From NCBI GenBank assembly GCA_947503835.1, contig CANNFM010000001.1, positions 248,001 to 312,000 of the forward strand: 64,000 nucleotides of DNA. The letters run 5' to 3'. A model generated the notes under the pieces. The model saw only the letters and a program-made list of their open reading frames with translations, did no database searches and was not told the origin of the DNA. The stretch comes from an uncultured Aquimarina sp. GTDB lineage: Bacteria; Bacteroidota; Bacteroidia; Flavobacteriales; Flavobacteriaceae. Within the stretch, counting starts at the first letter, position 1; every line of letters starts with the position of its first letter. This document shows positions 20,801-29,215 of this stretch, in pieces. Made by a program: the position numbers and the translations under genes.

Positions 20801-22058
20801 AATCGTTTTGAATAGAATAGTAATCATTTATATCTTCATGATAAATCCCGAAAGGAATTTCATTGTCTAGGCTATCCATGGATAGTCTAAATTTTTTACC
20901 AAAAGAAAGTGACTTCAGAATCTTAGCTTTATCTATCGTAAGTAGCCCTTGTTCACTATATAAATCAACGCAAGTATCGTCGATCGAAAATATGGGAACC
21001 TGGCACTCTTGTATAGCTTGTATCCAAGACATAGATGAAACCATGTTACCCCCTTGTTGCTCCTTGGTTATGTGTATTTTTCTTATTTTCCGAACGCCAT
21101 CAATACTAAGAATAATGTTATACAGGTCTGATAGATGGATTTCTTCTCGTTTTTTTAATTGTTCAAACTCATCGGTATCTACAAATCCAAAGCTTTCTTT
21201 TCTATAAGGCCTTCCGGCAAAAATATCATCAATGGCTTTCCCTTTATCCAAAAGTTCATTGAGTGTATAATATCTGATTTCGGGTTGAATAAAGTTTTTT
21301 AGCTCCTTAATAATTTTTGGGTAAATTATTTGAGGATCGTATCCTAAACGTATTTCAACATCTACACAAACCCCAAATTTAATAGGTTCTAAAATCTTTA
21401 TATCGATAAAATCTTCGCATAGATTTCTATACTTTGAAAGTAATTCTATTACTTCTTTCCTGATTTTATCATCATCAATACCTTCTTCTTTTTCTATATA
21501 GACTTTATATAATCCGTTTAGAAAAAGTTCTTCAAATTTTTCATCAATTATACAATTATCATAGGCTGCAATAGTGCTGCTGTCATAGTTTTCAATATTG
21601 GTCTCATCATTCGGGCGTACTGGTGGCGAGCAGCTTAAACCATCTGTATTTTGATTCACAAATAGGTTTACCTCTTGATTTATAGGTTCTAGCCAAGCAT
21701 TTCGAACACCTTCTATTTCTAAAAGTAATTTTCTATAATCGGTTATTGTGACCGGATTTATCGTTAATATTTCTAAAGGGGTTAGAAAATTATCATCTTG
21801 GTCTTGGTTGTTTTTTCGGGCAATTAAATCTTCGAAAGGAAGATTTGTTTTATAACCCAAATCCATAAGAGCATAGACTAAAACTTCAAGAATTGTAATG
21901 CCTGGATCATGTACATTATGATCGGTCCATATTTTTCCTGATAGATTACCGATATGCTCAAGTCCCTCTTTTCTAAGCTTTTCAAAATCCAGGTATTCTG
22001 GTAAATTTGGATCATTTTGCTTAATAACAGATATAGTATTTTCTGATAATCCTGCCAT
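14853..22058 (-). CDS. Afp12-like baseplate wedge protein with giant repeat insertion, locus 1
   Basis: A 2401-aa protein, about three times the length of the 820-aa counterpart at 54570-57032. Residues 1-770 align with that protein: WTDHNVHDPGITILE near residue 42, ILTTNPVT-type segment, GIGEEGLPDSASLLRK, and the SGFEKRVSLLSGINNYQRRNL block. The alignment resumes at GMHLVEHILLRP near 1966 and runs to SFWATVALPSWIKCF and the EIPALVGLNIVWL block. Between them lies an insertion of about 1,200 residues made of about a dozen repeated beta-alpha units. After about residue 2190 there is an extra acidic Cys-rich stretch, a Lys-rich linker and a helical tail. In eCIS this protein forms the baseplate wedges together with the Afp11-like protein encoded upstream. 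The insert should protrude from the baseplate, which is inference. Confidence 0.9.
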   Translation of the reverse strand: MAGLSENTISVIKQNDPNLPEYLDFEKLRKEGLEHIGNLSGKIWTDHNVHDPGITILEVLVYALMDLGYKTNLPFEDLIARKNNQDQDDNFLTPLEILTINPVTITDYRKLLLEIEGVRNAWLEPINQEVNLFVNQNTDGLSCSPPVRPNDETNIENYDSSTIAAYDNCIIDEKFEELFLNGLYKVYIEKEEGIDDDKIRKEVIELLSKYRNLCEDFIDIKILEPIKFGVCVDVEIRLGYDPQIIYPKIIKELKNFIQPEIRYYTLNELLDKGKAIDDIFAGRPYRKESFGFVDTDEFEQLKKREEIHLSDLYNIILSIDGVRKIRKIHITKEQQGGNMVSSMSWIQAIQECQVPIFSIDDTCVDLYSEQGLLTIDKAKILKSLSFGKKFRLSMDSLDNEIPFGIYHEDINDYYSIQNDFPVVYGIGEEGLPDSASLLRKTQAIQLKGYLLFYDQILANYTSQLANIRSLFSLKFEKERSQEEKKTYFTQIPETVPEIERLLRFYDNHTTQNQGTILAYPVEDDEQWRAALKKLEKDPRTEFSIGNYCESGSELVDPYTFPSVNIRSIYINQLIDSFFTKKYTIQVLKDRFGYFFVLCPSIPSKTLIVGTKRYETISKARSEAKNVAFFAATRDSYSLVTNKSEDSSPDQHYFSITAHPISYVNLIQELTEDKEEYISRRKQFLDHLLARFGEEFTEYSLLQYKGKLSESELDEEMINDQSLYINEFAELSRNRGKAFDYLQPSWNTNNVSGFEKRVSLLSGINNYQRRNLCNFEVTECHRVVLRDPKGNLLFRGNISYESENELNLAAKDILLKLRDSKSYKTLEKNLNGFDSDVIARIFCEEPTHENIKITKYHYRQQLLNHNSTEVVRSKNTKITSEEIAINKKEEFIKNIDKQTFSDIVEEGKEYRLLPVNEENYYLDVNPLQPKIDTLISWKWHIKNATSKEKISSEIAFKSEEEAWVQMMKQTELDTYLTEHNTGYKWTLTIPDEKISFQGLGCYPDKDKVIAAWRKAKVLGSSTKNYEVEKGENTYRLLLKNEKKKIIAISEEYKDYREDSIERCIKVFSNRKTKPSYKEEKTKIGFKIPVSDTITPLVSYCVYDSKKEALQEISKVFELGASKKNYLQSGDEGNPEYNFLLRDTYDSFLTLPPNDFEIASERNTALNAILRFFKDNELPVLVKEEPRRYTWSLSEKETENIALQSESEFSSKARAQSNFDKVIAIEALKSCATLCREHIYKFEVVQTPAEYRYVYGGSNSLHELQPIFMSSDFYKDKEEAASAYAKFVEKLPGLSLKVSRDKKSASEFSLNDKNTQVALQYNNEKFKKSSEEVTKGTLKDAKEVTSYINKIYTNNTTPNEEFVVSEMTEDKRESYEWRFYKKNAPIAKNSYLCDTKEQSESIKRDICDKTPPIDLRICPPKQTVVCPREDKKIYHYQVCFDDAGGKKFILISYVGYQTSKEAEAAWTKEWLEVIKLAQDKDEYADDGKINVKEEYQDPEAENCNEASFIAVIPKTNRDEIGGDEQTLIDCYVQLAGLFPIYKVEIDEDEENDEQDQEIEKCKDKYKYRVVVPNKGLIDNKECDNPDKNEYHGTLLWDSVDCFDSIEEAIKEYQYFYTLADTPNNCRVLCEKGKYYVGIVEVLAESSCDFESYEDAWDSEFPTKIDSCKNCIPGGVREFVYAAEDDRNYIPVCDQQYWKFKIVSSSYFVVDHTCWYNSETERDAQITVWKEIIENLDWSKYIIQDQVEDPRKKTLKAETENLDTIIAYIKKNPDRINKLCEYVEIARECIKACSKDNPSEDKNDAFLKCFLEKIPVDGDVQNVDLESIYYLINYFPVYKTDKGYCYRLYWSPDDDDTISYNELQPCGCDEEVDEDEKACNEEYPFISSNCYSCCSEALLEFVRFCELVTSNAYNFESVSKTKYGPYSFQIIDTSKELAYHRQQYTCLQEVEDAIKMTKECIDDPGMHLVEHILLRPKDSSECREPVVVESTLAHQRGENCLLPICPDYCCEIDWQPDIDKDDPCAENPDANMIHYLPGTDPYSFWATVALPSWIKCFRTKESRQIFERLLYKEIPALVGLNIVWLSPQDMCTFEDKYRRWLEWVEVSETYKYDLENGKNDPMQNICEPEWGLPICSLVHCIKTLKSEPACLSTPEEQGDCSCEDNEWINDDECCLPKETEGTIFWSCCEEEDENDENDENEIPGYDTAVRDQISDIKTATLEKPATSSKNIKKKVVSKTKKITPKKAKNVVKKEVTKDKSEQDLLTLVRQRKPKYLANINTLADDDIMKTKSFERVVFFLQNTPTVSGYVQLVNFFKRYSLQKDNNIEAFLGLLKNATWHLLDKLTLDQKDEIKEDDMNTLKASLKILSEKGLPLKEIAKEWKIEDVKSLANTKSLDQIKGILK
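16178..19748 (-). repeat. Insertion of repeated beta-alpha units inside the wedge protein
   Basis: Encoded residues about 770-1960. Units of about 70-110 residues repeat a pattern: a Tyr/Trp-led beta strand (YRLLLKN, YNFLLRD, WKWHIKN, YKWTLTI, EWRFYKK), a second strand, a short S/YxSxxEA turn (FKSEEEAW, YDSKKEALQ, YQTSKEAEAAW, FDSIEEAIKEY, FYKDKEEAASAY) and an amphipathic helix. This resembles the strand-strand-helix pattern of YegP/DUF1508 domains, which form repeats, but identity between units is low. The later units are rich in Cys. DNA identity between units is too low for recent tandem duplication. Confidence 0.7.
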
Positions 22059-22060
22059 TC

Positions 22061-25000
22061 TTACATTGATTGATATAATTTATTAATCTCGAGGTCCGGA
22101 GTAGTGGTTTCATTGTCTGGACATTCCTCCTTATCATCTTCTACACAAATTTCTCCTGCGGTTAAAACCGATCTTGCTGTAAGCGGTTTTATAATAGATC
22201 CTGTTTGTTCACATTCACCCATTAGATGAAGACTTACGATAAAATCTACGTAATCTAATTGTTCAACAAATCCAACGATATCAGAAAAGAGTACGACTTG
22301 GCCAAAAGCTAGTTTTTCTGAATCGCCAAGCGACCAAGGTGCTAAAAATAGCGTAATGTCTTCTTTAAGTTTTTTCTTATAAAAATCGGGTGACTTACCT
22401 CGGTATAGTCGAATCTTAATTGATACGTCAACATATTCAAACCTTGGATTCATGACTTTAAGTCGAGCAAAAGGAGAAGTTCTTTTCCTAATATGGTCTC
22501 CTATTTTTTCTAGCAGACTTACGGGTACTTTTGGTTCTTGTAAATTTCCAGATTTAAGCTTTGTTAAATCAGGAATAACGGTAACCACAACATAGCCTGG
22601 TGCTATTTCCAGATCACGTTTATAATCAATAGCAGAAAGCCCCATGGTATGCGTAATGCACTTTGCCTTATAAATTTTGGGAAAGCCTTCTAAAACAATT
22701 TTTTCATAATCAGTAAGCATTAGTGCTCTTCCTTTGTGCTTTAAATGCTCGCTAACTCTTGTATAAAAGTGCCCGTTGGCTTCTGGAACTCTACCGCCAA
22801 ATGAGGGGTATAACTGCTCTACTTTTTTTATGTTAAAATCTGCTTCAACTAATTTAGCAATACTGCCTTCTTCTAAAGCTTTTTCTAATCTAGTTTTATC
22901 ATTTAACTCGGTAATTCTTGCAGATGTTTTTGCAGCCTGAGTATGAATCCCTATGGTTTCTGCTACTGCTTTTACATTTTCGGGTGCTGCAACTTTGAGC
23001 CAATAAAAAGGACCCTGCATTACAGTATTCCCATCATTATTGATATCTTCCGGGATGATTATTGTAGTAATACCCGATACCGTAAAACCATCGGTTGTAT
23101 CAGAAATCACTTTAAAATCATACTCGAGTGGTTTCCATTCGTTGTTACTTAAATAATGCCAGTTAATTTCTGCTCTATCTAATTCTGAATCGGCTGTAGC
23201 TTCAGCTAATTGAAAAAGCATAGATAAGCTACCTCCTACTGTTATTTTTTCTATTCCAATAAACAAAGTTCCTTCATCATCAAAATATGGAAAAAGTGTT
23301 GGTTCATTTATGATATTCTCTTGTTTAGATGTATCCTTAAATGGATAAAGATGAACAATATCCATATCCTCTATTTCAGCTTTAGCTTTATAGTCTACGA
23401 ATATAGATTTGATCTGCGGTGTATACGGTTGGTTAGGTAGTTTAGCTTCTTCTTGTACATCTAAGAGCTGCGTTACTCTTTCAATTCTTGCCTTCATATC
23501 AACTAAGATAATCAGTAAACCATAATTAGGCAGTAGTGGATTATTATCAATAACGTTATCAGGAATACTAGTAGGATTATTAGGCAGTCCAGGATTATTC
23601 TCTATAAAACCTTTGATTTGATTGAGGTGAGTCCTAATATGATCTAATTGATCTAATATAGATGATGCATTAAGAAGAGGATCTAATTCAACAAGCATCA
23701 AATTAATATTGCCCAAAGCGGTTAGAACTTTTCCTGGAGAAGCAGCATCATTATAATCAGTATTAACTTCGTCCAAATCTTGTTGTATACTATTAGCGAG
23801 ATTTAATAGATTTGGTATTTCGGTATCATCTAAGGTAATTATATGACCGATTACCAAATCAACATTTCCCAATATGGTTCCTAATAGTACTATTGCCTGA
23901 TCGCCTAGTAACCCTAATAACCTTAGATCTTCTCGAACACGTTGTGCAGCTTCTGGACTTATAATATTAGCAAGTGCCATTACTTGTTTTGCAAGTACAA
24001 ATGCATATTGATCGTGTTGAAAATCTTCTCCTTTGAGTCGCATTCTAAAAAAAGCTTTTCTAGAATTTACGGTGAGTTGGGATAATGGATCAATCGGCAT
24101 TGATTTTTCTTTATACATATTCATTGGAAAATCTGACCGATCCCAAGCATAGCCGTTAAAATTAAACAGTGGATCAATGGGTGGACAAAACAACGGATCA
24201 ATTGGTGTACAAAGTGAGAAAGTATCCTTTGTTGTAAAAATCTCCTTTAAATCATTGTCTTTTTTCCATTGAGCATCGTCTAAAACACTGGCTTCCATTT
24301 TAAAGACACCATCACTGTCAATATTAACACCATCTTCCAGATTATATGCTTCATAGTAATCTGCAAAATCTTCAGGTCTGTCTTTCCACTCGACTCCTAC
24401 TCTAAAAGATTCCCAGTTTTTACAGAAAACTTCTTTTGATCCAATAAAAAATGAAGCATCTACCTTAGGTCTGGGTCCAAATGGAAACATGGGTTTGTTT
24501 ACATCCTGTAAATTTTCATCATTTTGAACTATTATATTTTTAACTCCGCAGACCTTAACATCGATTTTGGCATCTATAAGTGCTAAGCCTTTTAAAAAGT
24601 TATAAGGTGATATTTCTTTTTCTTCAAGTGGGTTTTCATCTTTTTTTAAGCAACATTTATTACGATTATTTTCATTAAGTATAACAGGTCCTCCTGTGAT
24701 TTGATCACACGTAAAAACATTTAGTTTCTTTTTTACTTTAGGATTAAGCTCTATTTTTACTAATGGGAATGGCGTTTTAAGTTCAATTTTTTCTTTTAGT
24801 TTTTCTTCATCAAAAAAGACCACCTTAGGATCATCATCATCCAATATTATTTTAAACATAAATTGTATATCTCCATCGGTATTTAATTCGAGAAATGCCG
24901 GAAGATTTATTTCGACATTTTCAATGTTATTTGGTTTTGGGATGACCCACTCTTCCTCACCGCTAAAAGAAATCATAAAAAGCTGACTGACATCGGGAGA

Positions 25001-26641
25001 AGTTTCTTCAACGAATACTTCGCAATCACATAAACGAGATTTTTCGTCATCATCTAAAAATGGCACACAACTAATTGGGTCCTTTTCTGCTAAAAACTCT
25101 TTTAAGCTACCTTCGATTATATATTTATCTTCTTTACCAAGTATATCTAATAAGTATTTTTTTGTTTCTTCAGCTATTGCAGCACATCTATTTACGGCTT
25201 CTTTAGTAAATGAAAACACCTTTTGTAGTGCAATTTGATCCAGGTTGTTTTTTATTTGTTGTGCTGTATATCCATCTTCTGGTAAATTACAATTAAGTCT
25301 TATTTCGATCATTCGTTTACCTTCTTCCAATAATAATACTGGTGATGATAGCACAAACCCTAATCTAGCTTTTGGATACTCTTCGGCTGTTTCTTCTCCT
25401 TCTTTAATATACTTACTATACTTATCTCCAAGTGTTGGCCAATTGGCAGGTTGGTCTTCTTTAAACTCTTTATCTATACCATCGGCCGAGTTAGCCTTTG
25501 GTGCCATATATACCCCTTCAATACGTTTTACATCATTTACTTTTATGGGATAAAGAGAAAGTGTTTTTAACTCTTTTATTTGTGCTTTATCTATAATAAT
25601 TTCATGATCAAGACCAAACTGTATATCCTGGTTATTACCATCTTTTCCATCTTTTAATAACAAGTCTTTTTTTATAGCGTACTGTTCTTTATGATTTGCA
25701 AGTTCGAAAACAATATGTGCCTCATCGGGGACAGCATCTTTAGGAATTAATCGTAATACTTGTTCATAAAAGAAATCTAAATGCTTTTTGCCTAGTTCGT
25801 TTATATTACCTTTAAAGTGTTTAAATACTTCTAAAAAAGTAAATACGAGCGCTATATGTGGCTGGTGTTTTTTTTGTAATGATTCTTTTAAAGGTATTAG
25901 GCTTTCATCAATATAATCTGGCGCTGCATTTACAATATCTTGCATACCACTTAATACTTGCTGAAATATGGTGTTTAATACTTCTCCAGCCTTTAAAAAA
26001 GCTTCTTTTTTCCCTTTTTGCACTTGTTTAACACATAAGTCTAATGCGTATATCTCTTCAACTTTTAATTGCCAAGGAGGGCTCATAAAATCGTTAAAAT
26101 TCTTTTTATCAATGCATAAAAAATTAGTACTAGAGTTATATAAACAGATTAATGATTTTATGGCATCTGAAAACGAAGTTTTAATAATTGCCAATAGGGA
26201 ATGTGTAAAACTATTTTCTTCATTTTCGACCGTATTAAAAAGTTGTGTAGTAGGTGCTATAATTTTATTAAGAATAAAATTGAAAAGTGATTCGAGGGAT
26301 TGTTTTGATGGATTTGTTTTTAATTCTTCATATAAAAATAGAAATTGAGTGTCTAATTCTTCAATCGATGTTTTGCTTAACATTGCTAATTGAAAGGGCA
26401 AACTATCTTTAAAAAATAATGACCAATCATCTAATTCCTGATACTCTCCATTGATTTCGTTTTTTTTATATTGATAGAAATTAATTTGTCTGGCATACTC
26501 ACTAATCAAATACAATCTATCCGCCATTGTTTTTCCATCAATGAGTGCAGAGTCTGTTCCCAAAGCTTGCAAAACTCTGTTTCGTTGACTTGTCCCAGTT
26601 CTGTTTTTTAAGGGATGTGCTATGTTTGATGGGTTTTTCAT
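22061..26641 (-). CDS. Afp11-like baseplate J wedge protein, locus 1
   Basis: A 1526-aa protein of the large eCIS baseplate class. The segment from about residue 260 (PHIALVFTFLEVF, KKHLDFFYEQVL, PDEAHIVFEL) and the C-terminal baseplate-J-like part (VSEHLKHKGRALMLTDYEKI, FPKIYKAKCITHTM, then SPFARLKVMNPRFEYVDVSI) align with the partial copy at 60074-64000. The N-terminal 260 residues are helical. A central stretch has three PIDPL motifs around 805-850. With the Afp12-like product, encoded two bases downstream, it should form the wedge that ties the spike complex to the sheath. It follows the gp25 gene by 18 bases, in standard eCIS order. Confidence 0.9.
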   Translation of the reverse strand: MKNPSNIAHPLKNRTGTSQRNRVLQALGTDSALIDGKTMADRLYLISEYARQINFYQYKKNEINGEYQELDDWSLFFKDSLPFQLAMLSKTSIEELDTQFLFLYEELKTNPSKQSLESLFNFILNKIIAPTTQLFNTVENEENSFTHSLLAIIKTSFSDAIKSLICLYNSSTNFLCIDKKNFNDFMSPPWQLKVEEIYALDLCVKQVQKGKKEAFLKAGEVLNTIFQQVLSGMQDIVNAAPDYIDESLIPLKESLQKKHQPHIALVFTFLEVFKHFKGNINELGKKHLDFFYEQVLRLIPKDAVPDEAHIVFELANHKEQYAIKKDLLLKDGKDGNNQDIQFGLDHEIIIDKAQIKELKTLSLYPIKVNDVKRIEGVYMAPKANSADGIDKEFKEDQPANWPTLGDKYSKYIKEGEETAEEYPKARLGFVLSSPVLLLEEGKRMIEIRLNCNLPEDGYTAQQIKNNLDQIALQKVFSFTKEAVNRCAAIAEETKKYLLDILGKEDKYIIEGSLKEFLAEKDPISCVPFLDDDEKSRLCDCEVFVEETSPDVSQLFMISFSGEEEWVIPKPNNIENVEINLPAFLELNTDGDIQFMFKIILDDDDPKVVFFDEEKLKEKIELKTPFPLVKIELNPKVKKKLNVFTCDQITGGPVILNENNRNKCCLKKDENPLEEKEISPYNFLKGLALIDAKIDVKVCGVKNIIVQNDENLQDVNKPMFPFGPRPKVDASFFIGSKEVFCKNWESFRVGVEWKDRPEDFADYYEAYNLEDGVNIDSDGVFKMEASVLDDAQWKKDNDLKEIFTTKDTFSLCTPIDPLFCPPIDPLFNFNGYAWDRSDFPMNMYKEKSMPIDPLSQLTVNSRKAFFRMRLKGEDFQHDQYAFVLAKQVMALANIISPEAAQRVREDLRLLGLLGDQAIVLLGTILGNVDLVIGHIITLDDTEIPNLLNLANSIQQDLDEVNTDYNDAASPGKVLTALGNINLMLVELDPLLNASSILDQLDHIRTHLNQIKGFIENNPGLPNNPTSIPDNVIDNNPLLPNYGLLIILVDMKARIERVTQLLDVQEEAKLPNQPYTPQIKSIFVDYKAKAEIEDMDIVHLYPFKDTSKQENIINEPTLFPYFDDEGTLFIGIEKITVGGSLSMLFQLAEATADSELDRAEINWHYLSNNEWKPLEYDFKVISDTTDGFTVSGITTIIIPEDINNDGNTVMQGPFYWLKVAAPENVKAVAETIGIHTQAAKTSARITELNDKTRLEKALEEGSIAKLVEADFNIKKVEQLYPSFGGRVPEANGHFYTRVSEHLKHKGRALMLTDYEKIVLEGFPKIYKAKCITHTMGLSAIDYKRDLEIAPGYVVVTVIPDLTKLKSGNLQEPKVPVSLLEKIGDHIRKRTSPFARLKVMNPRFEYVDVSIKIRLYRGKSPDFYKKKLKEDITLFLAPWSLGDSEKLAFGQVVLFSDIVGFVEQLDYVDFIVSLHLMGECEQTGSIIKPLTARSVLTAGEICVEDDKEECPDNETTTPDLEINKLYQSM

Positions 26642-26659
26642 TTACTTATACCTTTGTAT

Positions 26660-27082
26660 TTATATCCCTTGATTTGCTTCTCTTAGATAGAAATCGTACA
26701 CAAAATTATTACGGGTGTTGGTTCCTTCAATTTCGTAGTGAACAATAATTTTCAAGAGCCCTTCTATCAAATCAAAAGAATCCTCTTCGGTAATATCCAC
26801 TCGTTCTAATTTAATTCTGGGTTCAAAAAAAAGTATTGCCCTTTCGACCAAATCCTTTATAAAACCAATTAATGCGCTATCTGTACTTTCGAACTGATAA
26901 TCCTTTAAATTACATCCATAATCGGGTTGCATTACGCGTTCTCCCAAACTTGTAGACAGTAAGATTTCAAGACTTTGTTCTATATCTTTTTCGGCACTAA
27001 CCATAGTTACCGTTTTACTATCGGTATCAAATGTTGGTGGAAATGACCACCCCGTTCCTAAATATGCTTTATTCGTATTCAT
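26660..27082 (-). CDS. gp25-like baseplate protein (Afp9-like)
   Basis: A 140-aa protein of the GPW/gp25 family. It has an N-terminal LGTGWSFPPTFD, the central ILLSTSLGERVMQPDYGCNL block typical of gp25-like proteins, and a C-terminal strand pair ending in FYLREA. In contractile tails gp25 joins the wedge to the sheath start. It lies between the PAAR gene (10 bases upstream) and the Afp11-like gene, the usual order. Length is normal for the family. Confidence 0.93.
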   Translation of the reverse strand: MNTNKAYLGTGWSFPPTFDTDSKTVTMVSAEKDIEQSLEILLSTSLGERVMQPDYGCNLKDYQFESTDSALIGFIKDLVERAILFFEPRIKLERVDITEEDSFDLIEGLLKIIVHYEIEGTNTRNNFVYDFYLREANQGI

Positions 27083-27092
27083 TCCTTTTATT

Positions 27093-27383
27093 TTATCCTC
27101 CTATCATTACTGTTGGAAACCCCTGAACAATTGTCCCTCCGTGCGTAGTCATATCTCCCATTCTTGCCGCAGGACTACCTCCAATAAAAACTGTTCCTGA
27201 CCCTCTATTAATAGTATCTGGAGGACCTACACATACACACATATCACCAACTACAGCTGCCGGCATGCCACCGATCAATACCGGAGACTTTGGTGGCCCG
27301 ATAATTGGACCACCAACGTGTGGTACTGGTCCATTAAACAATGGGCATGTATGCATATCTACTATTCTTGCTGCTGCTGGCAT
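27093..27383 (-). CDS. PAAR-repeat spike tip protein (Afp10-like)
   Basis: A 96-aa Gly/Pro-rich protein with PAAR-type repeats: MPAAARIVDMHTCPLF at the start, VLIGGMPAAVVGDMCVC in the middle and GGSPAARMGDMTTHGG near the end. His and Cys residues spaced as in zinc-binding PAAR tips are present. It forms the sharp cone on the VgrG-like spike. It is encoded 15 bases after the spike gene. There is no C-terminal toxin extension, so it is a structural tip. Confidence 0.95.
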   Translation of the reverse strand: MPAAARIVDMHTCPLFNGPVPHVGGPIIGPPKSPVLIGGMPAAVVGDMCVCVGPPDTINRGSGTVFIGGSPAARMGDMTTHGGTIVQGFPTVMIGG

Positions 27384-27398
27384 AATGTTGTTGTTTTA

Positions 27399-29186
27399 TT
27401 AATTAATATTAACAATAGAGCCTTTAATGGTAGTTGGGCCATCTGCAGAAACATCTGTGGTTGCTCCTTTGACCTCCATACTTGCACTTGCTTTTACTGA
27501 TATTTGTGTTGCCTCTAATGTCATATTCATTCCTGCTTTTATATCTAAATTCCCGGTAGCTTCAATCTTTATATCCCCTGGGCTATTTATTGAAATCCCA
27601 TCTGGATCCATAACTGCTATATTACTATTTTGATCTTCTATTGTTATTGAGGTACTATCTTCGTCTAAGACGATTCTATTTCCTGCTGGAGTATCTACAG
27701 TAATAGTTTTGGTATCATCATGAAAATGTAGTCTCATCCCAGAACGTGTTACAAAACCTTTTTCATGATTGTCATCCTGAGCAGTAATAGGTGCTGGTTT
27801 TGCGCTGCTGTTTAACATTCCTAGTACTACAGCTTCTCGAGGATCATCATTTAAAAACCCTACAATCACTTCGTCTTCAATTTCTGGTAAGAAAAACGAT
27901 CCTCTACCCCCATTAACACTTCCTGTACCGGCATCTAAGGTGGCTACTCTTGCCCATACGCCTCTGGCAGAATTATCAATAATGGGTAATCTCACTAATA
28001 TTCTATTTTCTCCTTCGGGGTCGTCCTGTAATTGTACCACCTTTCCTATTTGCAATCCATTAATTGCGGGAACTAAACCCGATGCAGGCACATCGGTAAT
28101 ATTTTTATGAATATGTGAAAAACAATCAGGTTTTAACCCAAATTGCGCTTGGGTATACCAGGAGCCATTGTAAACATCATGTCTAACGGCAGAAACAAAA
28201 GCATTACCTGTAAATCTTGCTCCAACACCTTGTAATTCTATTAATTGACCTGGCTTAATATCCCCAAAACCTATAAACTTAGCGCGACCTTGTATTTTTG
28301 AAAGCCTACTATTTTGCATTATAGAATTTGTCCATTCTTGTAACTCCTCTTCTATTGCCTGTCCTGTATGTCTAAGTTCAAATTTTTCTGGACTTATTTG
28401 TTCTGCCAATTTTTTACCACTTACATTACCTGGTTCGTTTATAGGTACACTTTCTGTTACATGCTCAAACATGCTTTGACCAGCATAATCCCATGATTTG
28501 GCTTCTACCGAAGTCCATTGACTTCTGGAGTCCATTTCGGCTTCAAAATCAATTAATGTTGAACCAAATAATACAGATACTGCGGGGCTTGAATTGGTCA
28601 CAGGGGCTTTAATATTAATCTTTCCATCATCTACTACTACTAATTTGCCATTGGCTTCGGCTCTCATCAACACAAAATCCCAGTCTGTACAATGATGTTG
28701 TACCATTTCGAGATGAGTAACATTGGTAACTTCTACATCATGACTTAATGAGGAATATCTGCCTATGACTTCCTCCATAATTTCACTATCTTTTATTTCT
28801 TCATAATAATAATTATGTCTTCCTATGGTCATTTTTACGGCTTCATCTCTGCAGTCTAATATCAACTCTGTTTTACCGCTTTCTTTAACTTTAATACCGT
28901 GTTTGACGATTATACCTTTAAATAGTTGCTTGTTTTCTCCATCGCGACCCGTTTTTATGGTTATTGATTTTCCTGGCAGAAATTCTTCTTCTTCACTTAT
29001 TCTAAAAGTTTCCTCGGATGAATTACCATCTTGTAAAACAATTTTACCTGTTGGTACTTTGTTTATTTCTTTTACAATTGAAATCGAGAGTACCTGATAG
29101 CCCGGATCAACTAATTTTCCGTCAATCAAAATATCAAATGTTGATACATTATGTGATACTTTTACTGGTATTTCTCTATCTTTCAT
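27399..29186 (-). CDS. VgrG-like central spike protein (Afp8-like)
   Basis: A 595-aa protein. The N-terminal 330 residues have the gp27-like hub fold features (VSTFDILIDGKLVDPGYQVL, a central TDWDFVLMRAEANG segment), followed by a gp5 OB-like domain (GLQIGKVVQLQDDPEGENRI, RVATLDAG, EIEDEVIVGFLNDDPREAVVLG) and a C-terminal beta-helix of short repeats (ITVDTPAGNRIVLDEDS, SITIEDQNSNIAVMDPDG, IKIEATGNLDIKAG). This is the usual eCIS spike layout, capped by the PAAR protein encoded next. No C-terminal effector extension is seen. It lies 29 bases after the LysM gene. Confidence 0.94.
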   Translation of the reverse strand: MKDREIPVKVSHNVSTFDILIDGKLVDPGYQVLSISIVKEINKVPTGKIVLQDGNSSEETFRISEEEEFLPGKSITIKTGRDGENKQLFKGIIVKHGIKVKESGKTELILDCRDEAVKMTIGRHNYYYEEIKDSEIMEEVIGRYSSLSHDVEVTNVTHLEMVQHHCTDWDFVLMRAEANGKLVVVDDGKINIKAPVTNSSPAVSVLFGSTLIDFEAEMDSRSQWTSVEAKSWDYAGQSMFEHVTESVPINEPGNVSGKKLAEQISPEKFELRHTGQAIEEELQEWTNSIMQNSRLSKIQGRAKFIGFGDIKPGQLIELQGVGARFTGNAFVSAVRHDVYNGSWYTQAQFGLKPDCFSHIHKNITDVPASGLVPAINGLQIGKVVQLQDDPEGENRILVRLPIIDNSARGVWARVATLDAGTGSVNGGRGSFFLPEIEDEVIVGFLNDDPREAVVLGMLNSSAKPAPITAQDDNHEKGFVTRSGMRLHFHDDTKTITVDTPAGNRIVLDEDSTSITIEDQNSNIAVMDPDGISINSPGDIKIEATGNLDIKAGMNMTLEATQISVKASASMEVKGATTDVSADGPTTIKGSIVNIN

Positions 29187-29215
29187 TTTACTGATCGGTT
29201 TATGTTAGGTTAGTT

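Noticed and set aside
14853..22058. Wedge gene as a chimeric or mis-assembled gene because of its length
   Set aside because: The frame is intact through 2401 codons, both ends align with the compact homologue, and the insertion has consistent codon use and repeat structure.
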